From positions 124,001-188,000 of the forward strand of contig JAJRSE010000071.1 in assembly GCA_024278955.1 (NCBI GenBank): DNA of 64,000 bases. The letters are read 5' to 3'. Each line of letters opens with the position of its first letter. The first letter of the stretch is position 1. The position numbers and the translations under genes were made by a program. The notes beneath the pieces are model-generated. The model was not told the DNA's origin, made no database searches, and saw only the letters and a list, made by a program, of their open reading frames with translations. Below, in pieces: positions 53,329 through 61,812 of this stretch. Source of the DNA: Planctomycetota bacterium. Its GTDB lineage: Bacteria > Planctomycetota > Planctomycetia > Pirellulales > Lacipirellulaceae.

Positions 53329-53415
53329 CTCGACTGAAAACTCTCTAACACGTAGCGTTCAAACGACTTGGTATAAGTGCGACGAAGTTCGGCAATACCC
53401 ACTTAACACGGCAGC

Positions 53416-53979
53416 CTACTTTTCTCTTGTGTATTTGATTTCCATCATCTTCCACCACTCACCTTTTTTGCCTTTGACGGCACCGAACATCTCGAAGGTT
53501 TTGTGGTCGTCGTCGGAATAGGTGGTGACCATTTTGCTAAGGCTCTCTTCGCCGGTTTGCGCATCGCGGCCTTTGGAGAGCATGGTGAGCGTTCGGGTGG
53601 CGCTGTCCATGGAGCCCTCCATGACGCTAAGGTAGGGGCTCGTGGTGTCGATCCAGGTGCCGATAAACTTTTTGGCTGTGGGGTCGTATCCAAATTGTCC
53701 ATGGCCTTCGAAGGCCATGCCTCCTAAATCGCTTTTGAATTGAGATACGATCCAGAACTGTCCTAATAGGACGTTGGTTTCGACCGCTTTGCTTTCAAGC
53801 GGGGCAGAGTCAGGCGTCATCCAGAACTTTGATGTGGCATTCCAGACCCCAACTTCGTTGATAATAAAATCGCGTTCGATGGATGGCCGCGTTTGTGCTG
53901 AGGCTGGACCTGAGCTTGCGAGAAGGAGGCCAAGTGCTAGCGAGAGAAGTTGCAGACGCATGATAATGTGGATTGCCAT
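53416..53979 (-). CDS. DUF1579 exported protein
   Basis: 187 aa from ATG 53979, decided by AGGAG six bases upstream. A signal peptide (MRLQLLSLALGLLLASSGPA) begins at residue 7. The mature part is a beta-barrel-like DUF1579 domain (VGVWNATSKFW, HGQFGYDPTAKKFIGTWIDT). Function unknown in general; proteins of this family are often linked to lipid or small-molecule binding. Confidence 0.85.
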   Translation of the reverse strand: MAIHIIMRLQLLSLALGLLLASSGPASAQTRPSIERDFIINEVGVWNATSKFWMTPDSAPLESKAVETNVLLGQFWIVSQFKSDLGGMAFEGHGQFGYDPTAKKFIGTWIDTTSPYLSVMEGSMDSATRTLTMLSKGRDAQTGEESLSKMVTTYSDDDHKTFEMFGAVKGKKGEWWKMMEIKYTREK

Positions 53980-54239
53980 TTTGGGCTCCTTGGAGTTTGG
54001 TTTTTTTGAGGAGAGGGTACGTCGTTACCGAAATAAGGCGGCATGAATTGCTTGGGATTATACTCGATTTAGAGTGGCTTGTTGGGAAAAGATTTTTCGG
54101 AGGAGGAAAGGAAAGGGTTTAGTTAGGCCTCAGAACGCCGTTTCGCCTTGTTTGCTGGCATTGACCCGTTTGTGGGGTTTTCCTATTCTCCCGGACTTAA
54201 ATATCCCGAAGAACTGGCCAAGTGTGCTGAGGAGACCTT

Positions 54240-55442
54240 ATGCCTAATCGACCGCTACGATCGACTTCCGATTCTTCCGCTGCTAGCAGCCCGGTGCCGA
54301 TGCTTGATGTGAACAGGCAGAACGGGCCTTTGAGTGAAGAGATCGATGCTGCGATCGCGACGGTGACGAAGTCGGGCGCGTTTGTCCATGGGCCTGCTTG
54401 CCGGGAGTTTGAGACGTCGATTGCTTCTTACTGTGGAACTCAATATGCGGTTGGCTGTGCTTCGGGAAGCGATGCTTTGTTGTTGTCGTTGATGGTGTCG
54501 GGTGTTCAAGCAGGCGATGAGGTCGTGCTGCCGAGTTTCACCTTCTTTGCCACTGCCGGTGCGGTATCGCGACTTGGCGCGAAGCCAGTTTTTGCGGACA
54601 TTCTTCCCGATACTTTTAATCTCGATCCTGCGGATGTAGAGCGGAAGATTACGCCACGGACCAAGGCAATCCTTCCTGTTCACTTGTTTGGTCAATGCTG
54701 CGATATGGACCAGCTTGCAGAAATTGCCGAGACGAAAAACATTCCATTGATCGAGGATGCTGCCCAAGCGATTGGCGCCGAAATCGGTGGAAGGCGTGCT
54801 GGATCGTTAGGATCGCTTGGCTGTTTTTCTTTTTACCCAACCAAAAACTTAGGCGGTTTTGGCGATGGTGGAATGATTACGACCGACGACCAAAAGTTGG
54901 CTGATGCGTTACGTATTCTCCGAGACCATGGCCAGCATCCGCGTTATCATCACTCGCTAGTCGGAGTTAATAGTCGGCTCGATACTTTACAAGCGGCCGT
55001 TTTGAATGTCAAATTATTACGACTTGACGATTGGAGCGCAGGACGCGAGCGGCATGCTCAGCGTTACGCAAGTGAGTTGACCAGCCCGCAATTGAAGAGT
55101 CAGGTAAGTGTGCCCACGGTAGCCGAAGGGTACACTAGCGTATGGAACCAGTACACGGTTCGTGTTGCTGAAGGGCGGCGTGACGAATTGCAAAGCCATT
55201 TGGCTTCGCAGCAGATTGGCTCAGCCGTTTACTATCCTATTCCGTTGCACTTGCAAAAGTGTTTCGCTGAGTTGGGGTATAAAAAAGGCAGCTTGCCCGT
55301 GACGGAGCAGGCCGCTGAAGAGGTGCTCAGCTTGCCAGTTTTCGCCGAATTGACCGAAGCCGAACAAGGCCAGGTGATCGGGGCGGTTGCCGGGTTCTGC
55401 GGAGTGGAATCTGCAGGCGAAGGCGAACATCTGGCTGCGTGA
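54240..55442 (+). CDS. DegT/DnrJ/EryC1/StrS family aminotransferase
   Basis: 400 aa, with GAGGAG upstream. PLP-binding Lys202 lies in SFYPTKNLGGFGDGG, and IEDAAQAIGAEIGGRRAG is the conserved segment with the Asp that binds the PLP nitrogen. Such enzymes aminate sugar nucleotides for surface polysaccharides or antibiotics. No glycosyltransferase or sugar-dehydratase gene is adjacent, so the substrate is not indicated by context. Confidence 0.92.
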   Translation: MPNRPLRSTSDSSAASSPVPMLDVNRQNGPLSEEIDAAIATVTKSGAFVHGPACREFETSIASYCGTQYAVGCASGSDALLLSLMVSGVQAGDEVVLPSFTFFATAGAVSRLGAKPVFADILPDTFNLDPADVERKITPRTKAILPVHLFGQCCDMDQLAEIAETKNIPLIEDAAQAIGAEIGGRRAGSLGSLGCFSFYPTKNLGGFGDGGMITTDDQKLADALRILRDHGQHPRYHHSLVGVNSRLDTLQAAVLNVKLLRLDDWSAGRERHAQRYASELTSPQLKSQVSVPTVAEGYTSVWNQYTVRVAEGRRDELQSHLASQQIGSAVYYPIPLHLQKCFAELGYKKGSLPVTEQAAEEVLSLPVFAELTEAEQGQVIGAVAGFCGVESAGEGEHLAA

Positions 55443-55502
55443 TGAAAAAGGCCGGACAGAAGGCGTTGCTGCCTTATTCAGTTTTTGCCATTTCTTTGCA
55501 GG

Positions 55503-55607
55503 TCAATCGGCGGTCTTGGGTCGCTGAAAATCTTTTGCGCGGCCACTGGGTCTTAACGCTCCGAAAGCGCCGAGAATGATGCATAAGAGGATGAGTCCCC
55601 AAGCCAT
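55503..55607 (-). CDS. 34-aa small membrane protein
   Basis: The product MAWGLILLCIILGAFGALRP ends with SGRAKDFQRPKTAD: one hydrophobic helix followed by a basic, proline-containing tail. It lies between the DegT gene and a palindromic repeat. Proteins of the same shape (about 34-40 aa, helix then KRPK-like tail) appear in other planctomycetes from memory. It is close to the limit of what can be trusted. Confidence 0.45.
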   Translation of the reverse strand: MAWGLILLCIILGAFGALRPSGRAKDFQRPKTAD

Positions 55608-55628
55608 GACAGGCCTCGTTTTCTGTTT

Positions 55629-55735
55629 GTTTAGTGCATATCGCACGGGCGTGTTTCGGTCACCGCACGGGCATTTCAGCGTCAAACCGTGCTCTGAGCG
55701 GAACACCCGCCTGGGACTTGCTCTAGTGGGTAAAT
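55629..55735. repeat. Palindromic repeat family B, copy 1
   Basis: The segment with TTAGTGCATATCGCACGGGC, then GAGCGGAACACCCGCCTGGG, matches copy 2 (56488-56597) in the same orientation at roughly four out of five positions. Left and right halves are imperfect inverted repeats (CACGGGCGTGTTTCGGTCA against the complement of TGAGCGGAACACCCGCCTG). It is non-coding and resembles a MITE. Confidence 0.7.
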
Positions 55736-55757
55736 GTGGTCACTACTCGGGTCCATT

Positions 55758-56345
55758 CTAGTTGCCCAGGGAGCTTGGGCCACCCAGTTCTTTGGTAGGT
55801 TTTTCTAAATCGTCGTCGCGAGGTGCGAAATCCTGGAGGCCGAGGATCGAATCGAAGGGGATGGCTGCCTGGCGGAACAGGCGGGCTGGCATCGAGACGG
55901 TTTGCCAACGAGCGGAGAGAGGCCTAGAAAACTGGATGTAGTCGGCGACTCGTACGGCAAGAAATGCGTACCAGCGATCTCGGAAGGCAAATAGCCGCTC
56001 AGATTCTACTGGGGAGCGAGTGGCGACCACGTGGAAAGCGAATACCAGCAGGGCACAGCTTCCGGTGCCAAGCTTGTCTTGCCAGCGGGCCATGCTGCTC
56101 AGATCGTCCCAGGTTGACCAGTTTTTCCAGTACTGCTTGTGATTCGTCCCCGAGGGGAAACGCCGCCCTTTGATGTCAACTAGTAGCGAGACCGTGTCTG
56201 AGGGCGAGACGATAAAGTCGAGACTTTTGAGGGATCCTTGGGCAGTCAGGCTACGCCGCTGTTCGTTGACGGCCACGTAGGCCACGCGGTGCTTGCGTAG
56301 GTAAGCTTCAAATGCCAGTTCGTAATGATTGTGACGCTGGGTCAT
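55758..56345 (-). CDS. PD-(D/E)XK nuclease-like protein
   Basis: 195 aa from ATG 56345. The nuclease pattern is seen as Glu in LAFEAYLRKH, Asp in LKSLDFIVSP, and Asp-x-Lys in LLVDIKGRRFPSG. The C-terminal half is helical and aromatic (DRWYAFLAVRVADYIQF). It is soluble. No DNA-repair neighbour is present. It may be a Holliday-junction-type or other structure-specific nuclease; the fold is inferred from motif order. It sits between two copies of repeat family B. Confidence 0.6.
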   Translation of the reverse strand: MTQRHNHYELAFEAYLRKHRVAYVAVNEQRRSLTAQGSLKSLDFIVSPSDTVSLLVDIKGRRFPSGTNHKQYWKNWSTWDDLSSMARWQDKLGTGSCALLVFAFHVVATRSPVESERLFAFRDRWYAFLAVRVADYIQFSRPLSARWQTVSMPARLFRQAAIPFDSILGLQDFAPRDDDLEKPTKELGGPSSLGN

Positions 56346-56487
56346 GGGAGGCGATTTTCTCGGACTGGTTGCCCGCGAAAGGTGCGAAAAACGCGAAGGC
56401 TGTGGGGGCTGGGGTTCTCGCATTCTACGGGAAAAGCTTGCTGCTAGGGAGCTTAGTAAGAACTCTATAGGTGACATGAGTATGTCA

Positions 56488-56597
56488 CTTAGTGCGTGTC
56501 GCACGGACGTGTTCTGGTCACCGCACTGGCATTACAGCGTCCAGCTGTGCTATGAGCGGAACACCCGTCTGAGGATTGCTTTAGTACTACATCGCTA
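56488..56597. repeat. Palindromic repeat family B, copy 2
   Basis: Direct copy of 55629-55735: TTAGTGCGTGTCGCACGGAC at the left, GAGCGGAACACCCGTCTGAG at the right, with imperfect inverted symmetry. Its right end overlaps the left arm of the larger inverted repeat at 56584-56789. Confidence 0.7.
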
Positions 56598-56789
56598 AGT
56601 CATTGGAACCACAACGACACGACGAACACCACGCCCTGGCAAAAAACTAGGCTTTGTTGAGTCGACATTTCTCAGGAAACAACATGCCAACTTGCTGGTC
56701 GAGGCAAAGTCATTGAAACCCCAGTATTTCTAGCTCTGTTTCGTTGTGCCCGTCGTGTCGTCGTGGTTCAACCTAGCGTTGTAGTATTA
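56584..56789. repeat. Long inverted-repeat element, family C
   Basis: GAACCACAACGACACGACG (56606-56624) is inverted at 56751-56769 with one mismatch. The outer bases extend the pairing (TAGTACTACATCGCTAAGT against the complement of ACCTAGCGTTGTAGTATTA), giving arms of about 40 bases around a 125-base centre. The right arm reaches the hisS stop codon at 56787. It has the look of a miniature element inserted at the end of hisS. Apart from it and copy 2 of family B the stretch 56346-56786 is empty. Confidence 0.7.
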
Positions 56790-58130
56790 GGGCTGTAGGA
56801 TATTACGAATCTTGGCTATGAGAGCTTGGGCATCGTCTGCGAGGGCAACGGTATGGCTTTCGCCGACCGCTAGATCTTTCACCTGGCATTCAGCAGCGGC
56901 AAATTCATCGCCTCCAAGGATTAGCGCAATGCGAAAGCCGCGACGATTGGCGTATTGCAGTTGTTTGCCCAGTTTTTTCGCATCAGGGAAAAATTCGACG
57001 CCAATGCCTGCCGCACGAAGTTTGGCAGCAATCTGCAAGTAATCGTTACGGCGTTCCGAGTCGAAGAAGGGGATAAAGACTTCGGCGGTCGTTTGCACTT
57101 TTTCAAGTCGGCCCAGTTCTTCTAGGGCAGCGAGCAAGCGATCGAGGCCGAGCGAAGCACCTACGCCGGGTAGTTGTTGGCTTGTGTAGAGGTTGGCAAG
57201 GTTGTCGTAGCGTCCGCCGCTGGCGACGCTGCCGATTCCAGGGAGGTCGTTAAGCGTAGTTTCGAGAACAATTCCGGTATAGTAGTCAAGGCCACGGCAG
57301 ATGGATGGTGCGAATTGAATGCGACTGATTGCCTCGGAAGGAAGAGTCGCTGCGACGCTGTTGATCAATTCTCGAAGCTGGGAAACGCCGTGCTCTCCTG
57401 CTTCGGTGCCGGTGACCAGTTTTTCTGCCTCGGCAAGCATTCCTTCATTCGAGCCGTCAAGTGAGCTGAGTTTCAGCAACTGGTCGGCTTGGTTTGTAGT
57501 GGCACCGATGGTTTCGGTCAGCTCGCGAAGCACTTTTTCTTCGCCGATTTTGGCCAGTTTGTCGAGGGTTCGTAGAATGTTGACTGTTTTGTCGGCAAGG
57601 CCAAGTTTTTCTAGTAAGCCGTTGAGTACGCCGCGGTGGTTGATGTGGATCGTAAACTCGCCAACCTCGAGGGCGGTGAGTAAATCGTGAATGACGAGTA
57701 CCATTTCGATATCGGAGGAAAGCGAAGTGGTGCCGATGGTGTCGAAATCGCACTGCATGAATTCGCGATACCGACCTCGCTGAGTATTTTCGCCCCGCCA
57801 TACATTGGCAATTTGGTATCGCTTAAAAGGCGTGCCTAGCGTTTGGATATGTTGGGCAACAAAACGGGCGAGCGGAACCGTGAGATCAAACCTCATGCCA
57901 ACGGGTCGACCGCCATGATCTTCAAACCGATACAATTGTTTGTCGGTTTCGTCGCTTCCTTTGCCCGTGAGGATCTCAAGGTGTTCGAGGGCCGGCGTAT
58001 CGATGGGGCTGAATCCATAGGAACGATAGACTCGTCGCGCAGTTTCGATGATCCACTCGCGAGGGATCATTTTTTCTGGGGGATAGTCTCGGAAGCCCTT
58101 GAGAGTACGAGGCTTGATTCTTTCAGACAT
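56787..58130 (-). CDS. hisS: Histidyl-tRNA synthetase
   Basis: 447 aa from ATG 58130. It charges tRNA-His. Class II motifs: motif 1 near ALEHLEIL, motif 2 KRYQIANVWRGENTQRGRYR, the histidine motifs CRGLDYYTGIVLE and GGRYDNLAN, and motif 3 GVGASLGLDRLLAAL. The C-terminal anticodon domain FIPFFDSERRNDYLQIAAKL is intact. A longer frame upstream to 58547 overlaps the YkgJ gene and is not used. Confidence 0.95.
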   Translation of the reverse strand: MSERIKPRTLKGFRDYPPEKMIPREWIIETARRVYRSYGFSPIDTPALEHLEILTGKGSDETDKQLYRFEDHGGRPVGMRFDLTVPLARFVAQHIQTLGTPFKRYQIANVWRGENTQRGRYREFMQCDFDTIGTTSLSSDIEMVLVIHDLLTALEVGEFTIHINHRGVLNGLLEKLGLADKTVNILRTLDKLAKIGEEKVLRELTETIGATTNQADQLLKLSSLDGSNEGMLAEAEKLVTGTEAGEHGVSQLRELINSVAATLPSEAISRIQFAPSICRGLDYYTGIVLETTLNDLPGIGSVASGGRYDNLANLYTSQQLPGVGASLGLDRLLAALEELGRLEKVQTTAEVFIPFFDSERRNDYLQIAAKLRAAGIGVEFFPDAKKLGKQLQYANRRGFRIALILGGDEFAAAECQVKDLAVGESHTVALADDAQALIAKIRNILQP

Positions 58131-58203
58131 AAGAAGGGGGGATGTTTGATGTGAGATGTTTGATTGTTGATGTCTGGAACGCGCGTGCACCGACTTATTC
58201 GCG

Positions 58204-58644
58204 CTACGCCATAGGCAAAAGGGCCGGTTTTCGGCTGCGGATGCTTTTGCCTTTAGGCTGGATGACGGCTTCGGTGTAGTCGGCGACTTGTTCGGCCGAT
58301 TCGAGGTAGAACTCGTAGGTCCAGTCGTCGTCGTATTCGCAGTTTTTGGTGGTGTATTCGCGGCAAATTTCAGGACGTGTGTCGTAGATGCCACACAGGT
58401 TGTTGTCTTGGAGGAATTTGCATTGGGTGTGGACCAGCAGGTACCAATCGTCGTCTTCTTTGAAGACACTGGCCCGATCGTGTAGTAGAAACCAGCGTAG
58501 GTATTCCAGTTCGTTGTAGGTATCGGGAGTCTCGATCGGCAGAGCAAAGTAGCGGCAGCATTTGGCTGTGCAGTATTCGCATAAAACCTCTCCTTCTGGA
58601 AGGTTTTTTCGGTCGATCTTTACGATACCAAAAGCGTCGGACAT
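58204..58644 (-). CDS. YkgJ-family cysteine cluster protein
   Basis: 146 aa. The cysteine cluster is CEYCTAKCCRYFALPI, CKFLQDNNLCGIYDTRPEIC and a late Cys, the zinc/iron-binding pattern of the YkgJ family. Its role is unknown; it lies upstream of hisS on the same strand and may be co-transcribed with it. Confidence 0.88.
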   Translation of the reverse strand: MSDAFGIVKIDRKNLPEGEVLCEYCTAKCCRYFALPIETPDTYNELEYLRWFLLHDRASVFKEDDDWYLLVHTQCKFLQDNNLCGIYDTRPEICREYTTKNCEYDDDWTYEFYLESAEQVADYTEAVIQPKGKSIRSRKPALLPMA

Positions 58645-58752
58645 GTTGCCGTTTCCTTGGAAATGCAGTCTTTGAGAGAAAGAGGGAAGGTTTCGCCCAG
58701 GCCGGGTAATTTATCACGTTTAAGGCGGAGAGGGAAGGTAATGACGAATTTG

Positions 58753-58787
58753 GAATGACGAATGCCGAAGTGGGGCATTCGTCATTC
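58753..58787 (-). terminator. Perfect 14-bp inverted repeat at the end of the NUDIX gene
   Basis: GAATGACGAATGCC (58753-58766) and GGCATTCGTCATTC (58774-58787) form a perfect hairpin with a 7-base loop that overlaps the NUDIX stop codon. No T-run follows on either strand, so it may be a terminator of weaker type or a member of the GAATGACGAATG intergenic word family seen in planctomycetes. Confidence 0.5.
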
Positions 58788-59363
58788 TGCATCTCCCCAA
58801 GCTTCTGCTTTGCGTAGCATTCTTAGAACGCTTTCTTCTTGGGTGAGGTCCATGATCTCCTGGCGGGAGAACCAGCGGACCTCGTGTGACTCTTCGCTTA
58901 GTACGAGCGGCTGTTCAGAAGTTGCGCGAAAGAGGAAGCGGAGGTCGTGGTGGTCGTGGGCATCTTCGAGGAGTTCGCCTGAGGGGTCGACTCTTGCAGG
59001 GATACGGTGGATATCGATGTCGAAAGGGATCGGCTGGCCGTGGGGCTGGATTCGCTCTAATTCGGTGAGGCCAGTTTCTTCGTGAACTTCTTTAAGGGCC
59101 ACGGCCACGACGTCGGAGTTGCCATCGGCGTGGCCGCCCGGCTGAAGCCAGCGGTTAAGTTTTCGATGAAGAACGAGCGCAGAGCGGCGATGGTCGCGAG
59201 AGAGTACCCAGGCTGAGGCGGTAATGTGCCCTGGGCGACAGTGACGTTCAAAGCAGTCGGGGGACGTCGTAATTAGATGGCAAATGCGGTCTGCGACTTT
59301 TGCCTCTTCAGGGTGGTGCGACTTGTATCGTACCAGCATGTTGAGTAGTGGTTGGCGATGCAT
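58782..59363 (-). CDS. NUDIX hydrolase
   Basis: 193 aa from ATG 59363. The NUDIX box is GGHADGNSDVVAVALKEVHE followed by ETGL, with the expected Glu residues. It hydrolyses nucleoside diphosphate derivatives; the substrate is not shown. A start at 59414 would overlap the lipoate-ligase gene by 31 bases. Confidence 0.88.
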   Translation of the reverse strand: MHRQPLLNMLVRYKSHHPEEAKVADRICHLITTSPDCFERHCRPGHITASAWVLSRDHRRSALVLHRKLNRWLQPGGHADGNSDVVAVALKEVHEETGLTELERIQPHGQPIPFDIDIHRIPARVDPSGELLEDAHDHHDLRFLFRATSEQPLVLSEESHEVRWFSRQEIMDLTQEESVLRMLRKAEAWGDAE

Positions 59364-59383
59364 GGCGTCACCGGAGCCGATCT

Positions 59384-60157
59384 TTAGGAGTTGTGCGGGT
59401 TGAAGATTGTCCAACTAGGGATTTTTGCATAGCGATTTTTCACTAGATCGGCGACTCGTTGGTGAGGCCAAGATGCTAGCGGGCTTTGTGCGTTCCAGCC
59501 TTTTATCAAGGCTTGGGCAAGTTCGTCACTTTGCCGTGGTAAGTTTGTGACAAAGTCCATGTGGCTTCGGTTATCTCGATAGTCGGGTTGTCGCGTTGCT
59601 GTCTTCAACAGTTGCTCGATTTTTTTGAGTTGAAAATTATAAAACAGAGTGCCGTGGTAGAGGAAATGGTTGCGTTTGATGCGAAGAGCGTTGCCTGAAA
59701 ATTTTCGTTCAGGCCTTGGCATCGTTCGCGTAACGCTGTCAGTCGCCGGCAGGGTTACCAAATCGCTGGTTCCCGCTATTGCAACCGTGGGTAGAAACGG
59801 GAGCAGGATACCTGAGAGTCGTTGGAGGACGTGTTGGTGTGCGAGGTCAACCGCTCGAAGCTGAGGGAGGGTCGTTAGGTTGAGGACTACCGCGTACATG
59901 AGACAGCCAGGGCCGGCGACAATTGTCCCTCCGCCACTGCTGCGTCGGAGCACTGGGATGCCTGCTGCGCGGCAAGCTGGCAAGTTGACTTCAATTTCGA
60001 CCTTAGACGATCTTCCTAGGACGACGCAGTATTCGGGCGATTCCCAGAGACGAAGCACATTGTGAGAGATTTCGCCCGCCTCAGCCGCATCGAGCAGAGC
60101 CTCGTCCAAAGACAAGTTCTGGGCAGGCGTCTCAAGCGTCAACTGCAAGTGTTTCAT
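59384..60157 (-). CDS. Lipoate-protein ligase A family protein
   Basis: 257 aa. The lipoate/biotin ligase core is RRSSGGGTIVAGPG, with the active lysine in KFSGNALRIKRNHFLYHGT. It attaches lipoate or octanoate to carrier proteins. Starts with MKHLQLTLETPAQNLSLDEA. The length is shorter than E. coli LplA and lacks its C-terminal domain, so it may be an LplA-like octanoyltransferase. The NUDIX gene follows on the same strand. Confidence 0.88.
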   Translation of the reverse strand: MKHLQLTLETPAQNLSLDEALLDAAEAGEISHNVLRLWESPEYCVVLGRSSKVEIEVNLPACRAAGIPVLRRSSGGGTIVAGPGCLMYAVVLNLTTLPQLRAVDLAHQHVLQRLSGILLPFLPTVAIAGTSDLVTLPATDSVTRTMPRPERKFSGNALRIKRNHFLYHGTLFYNFQLKKIEQLLKTATRQPDYRDNRSHMDFVTNLPRQSDELAQALIKGWNAQSPLASWPHQRVADLVKNRYAKIPSWTIFNPHNS

Positions 60158-60344
60158 CGAGAGTATAGGAGTTGGAGTGCCCAGCGAGTCATGTTCTCAT
60201 TTTGTCTCTCGCCCCCAGGCCCTCGCCGACGGCCAGTCGCTATGCTAATTTGGTTGTTTGGGTCCTGTTTCAGACGTTGCCTCTGTGGACCTTCACTGCC
60301 GCACTGTCCGATAAGCGGTAACCACTATCTTGACACGAATTGAC

Positions 60345-61403
60345 ATGACCTCCAAGCCAGCTCCCGAAAATTTCGATACCGAAAAAGGTGCGCCGCAGCA
60401 TCCGACTTCCGACGAATTGTTGCCTCCGATCGAGCCGCCCAATGCGGGTTTTATTCTACAGCTTTTCATCGTACCAGGACTTATCGTCCTTGCTGTTTTT
60501 CTTTTAGTGATGGCAATCGGCTGGGCACGGTCGGCTACTGAAGACCCGTTGGCCAAGGTTCAGGCTTTACGGCAGGGGAATCAGGCTCGATGGCAACAGG
60601 CCTTTGAACTCGCCCAAATGCTGGTGAGTGACGGGGGCGAATCGCCGGGGCTGAAAGACCATGTCGAATTGGCAAAGGAGATTTCGACGTTACTTGAGGA
60701 GGAGTTGGTCGCAGCTAGTACTGACGAGAACTCGGTTAGTTTACGGTACTACCTCTGCCGGATGCTAGGCGAGTTCCGGGTTGACGAAGGGGTAGGAGTT
60801 TTGCTCGAGACGGCGCGCCACGACGCCGAGCGTGATGTGCGTCGCGAAGCAATCAACGCTTTGGCGGTGCTCAGTCATACGTTCAACTCGATGGTTCCAC
60901 CGCAGGAGATTGAGCATACGAAGCTGGTCGAGACGCTGGTCGAGTTGTCCAGCGATCCGGACGAACTGATTCGATCTCAGACAGCGTATGCTCTCGGTTT
61001 CTTTGCGATGCAACACGAGGCGGATGCCCGGCTTGTGTTGGAGTTGGAAAAGCTGGCAGACGATCTTTATGGAGATGCCCGCTATAACGCGGCGATTGCG
61101 TTAGCGAGGCTTGGCAATCTTCGGGCCGTCGATGCCGTGGTTGAGATGTTCGATTTGGATGCCATTGCGATTAGCATCGCCAAAGAAAAAACGCCCAGCT
61201 TGCGAGCTTTCAAACGTGACACGATGTTAAAGAATGCACTGGATGCGGCGGATTCTCTTCGGAGCAAAAATCCGCATGTCGAGTTGCTCGAGATCACTGA
61301 GGCGATGGAGCGTTTTGTCGAAAGAGCCTCGGAGTGGAAAGATCCGGCGCCAGTTCCTGGCGTTCTGGTTGAACGTGCAAAGGAACTCCTGGCAGGGCCC
61401 TGA
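60345..61403 (+). CDS. Membrane-anchored protein with HEAT-like repeats
   Basis: 352 aa from ATG 60345. One membrane helix (about residues 36-61, LFIVPGLIVLAVFLLVMAIG) follows a proline-rich head. The rest is helical repeats of the HEAT type: LETARHDAERDVRREAINAL, SSDPDELIRSQTAYALG and GDARYNAAIALARLGNLRA. Such proteins serve as scaffolds. No enzyme motif is present. A TTG at 60330 could add five residues. Confidence 0.75.
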   Translation: MTSKPAPENFDTEKGAPQHPTSDELLPPIEPPNAGFILQLFIVPGLIVLAVFLLVMAIGWARSATEDPLAKVQALRQGNQARWQQAFELAQMLVSDGGESPGLKDHVELAKEISTLLEEELVAASTDENSVSLRYYLCRMLGEFRVDEGVGVLLETARHDAERDVRREAINALAVLSHTFNSMVPPQEIEHTKLVETLVELSSDPDELIRSQTAYALGFFAMQHEADARLVLELEKLADDLYGDARYNAAIALARLGNLRAVDAVVEMFDLDAIAISIAKEKTPSLRAFKRDTMLKNALDAADSLRSKNPHVELLEITEAMERFVERASEWKDPAPVPGVLVERAKELLAGP

Positions 61404-61812
61404 TTGCATTTCCATGCTTCTTTGAGGTGAGTTTCTGGGGTGTCGTGCATTCCGTTTGTCTCCCAGGTGCGGGGCGATGTCGAGTCGTTTAGGGCCTCTC
61501 GCGTTAAGCTGTGGTGGCTGTGACGATTGTAGTGGCGGCAGTTTGCTTTTTTCCTATCGCAATGGGTTTCTCCCATTGCTGACCCCAGCTTGTTTTGCAC
61601 AAATTAGAGGGATGCAAGCTGGCTGTAGCTGCTGTTTCATAGGCTTTTTGCTACGGGTTGGCTTGCTAGCACGAGAATTTTAAGGGTCTACTATTTGCCA
61701 CACGCTGTTTTGTCCGCAACACTCTCATAGAGGGATCTTTTCGAAAGGGCTAAAGCAGATTTGTGCAGATGGCCCGTTTTCTATTCAACTCTATTTGGAT
61801 GAGGTCGAAGTT
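61404..61812. other. Gene-free stretch before the YTV gene
   Basis: The stretch holds one clear hairpin, GCAATGGG (61559-61566) with CCCATTGC (61572-61579) and a 5-base loop. It lacks a T-run behind it on the plus strand, but a T-rich stretch lies in front. The ribosome site GAGGT lies 7 bases before ATG 61813. No further structure was seen; the hairpin might be an mRNA leader element for a strongly expressed wall protein. Confidence 0.4.

Noticed and set aside
58131-58547. N-terminal extension of hisS reading Thr/Asn/Lys-rich sequence
   Set aside because: It is the out-of-frame shadow of the YkgJ gene; the normal HisRS N terminus begins at 58130.
61559-61579. Hairpin as a rho-independent terminator for the HEAT-like gene
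   Set aside because: No T-run follows on the plus strand, and it lies over 150 bases behind the gene.
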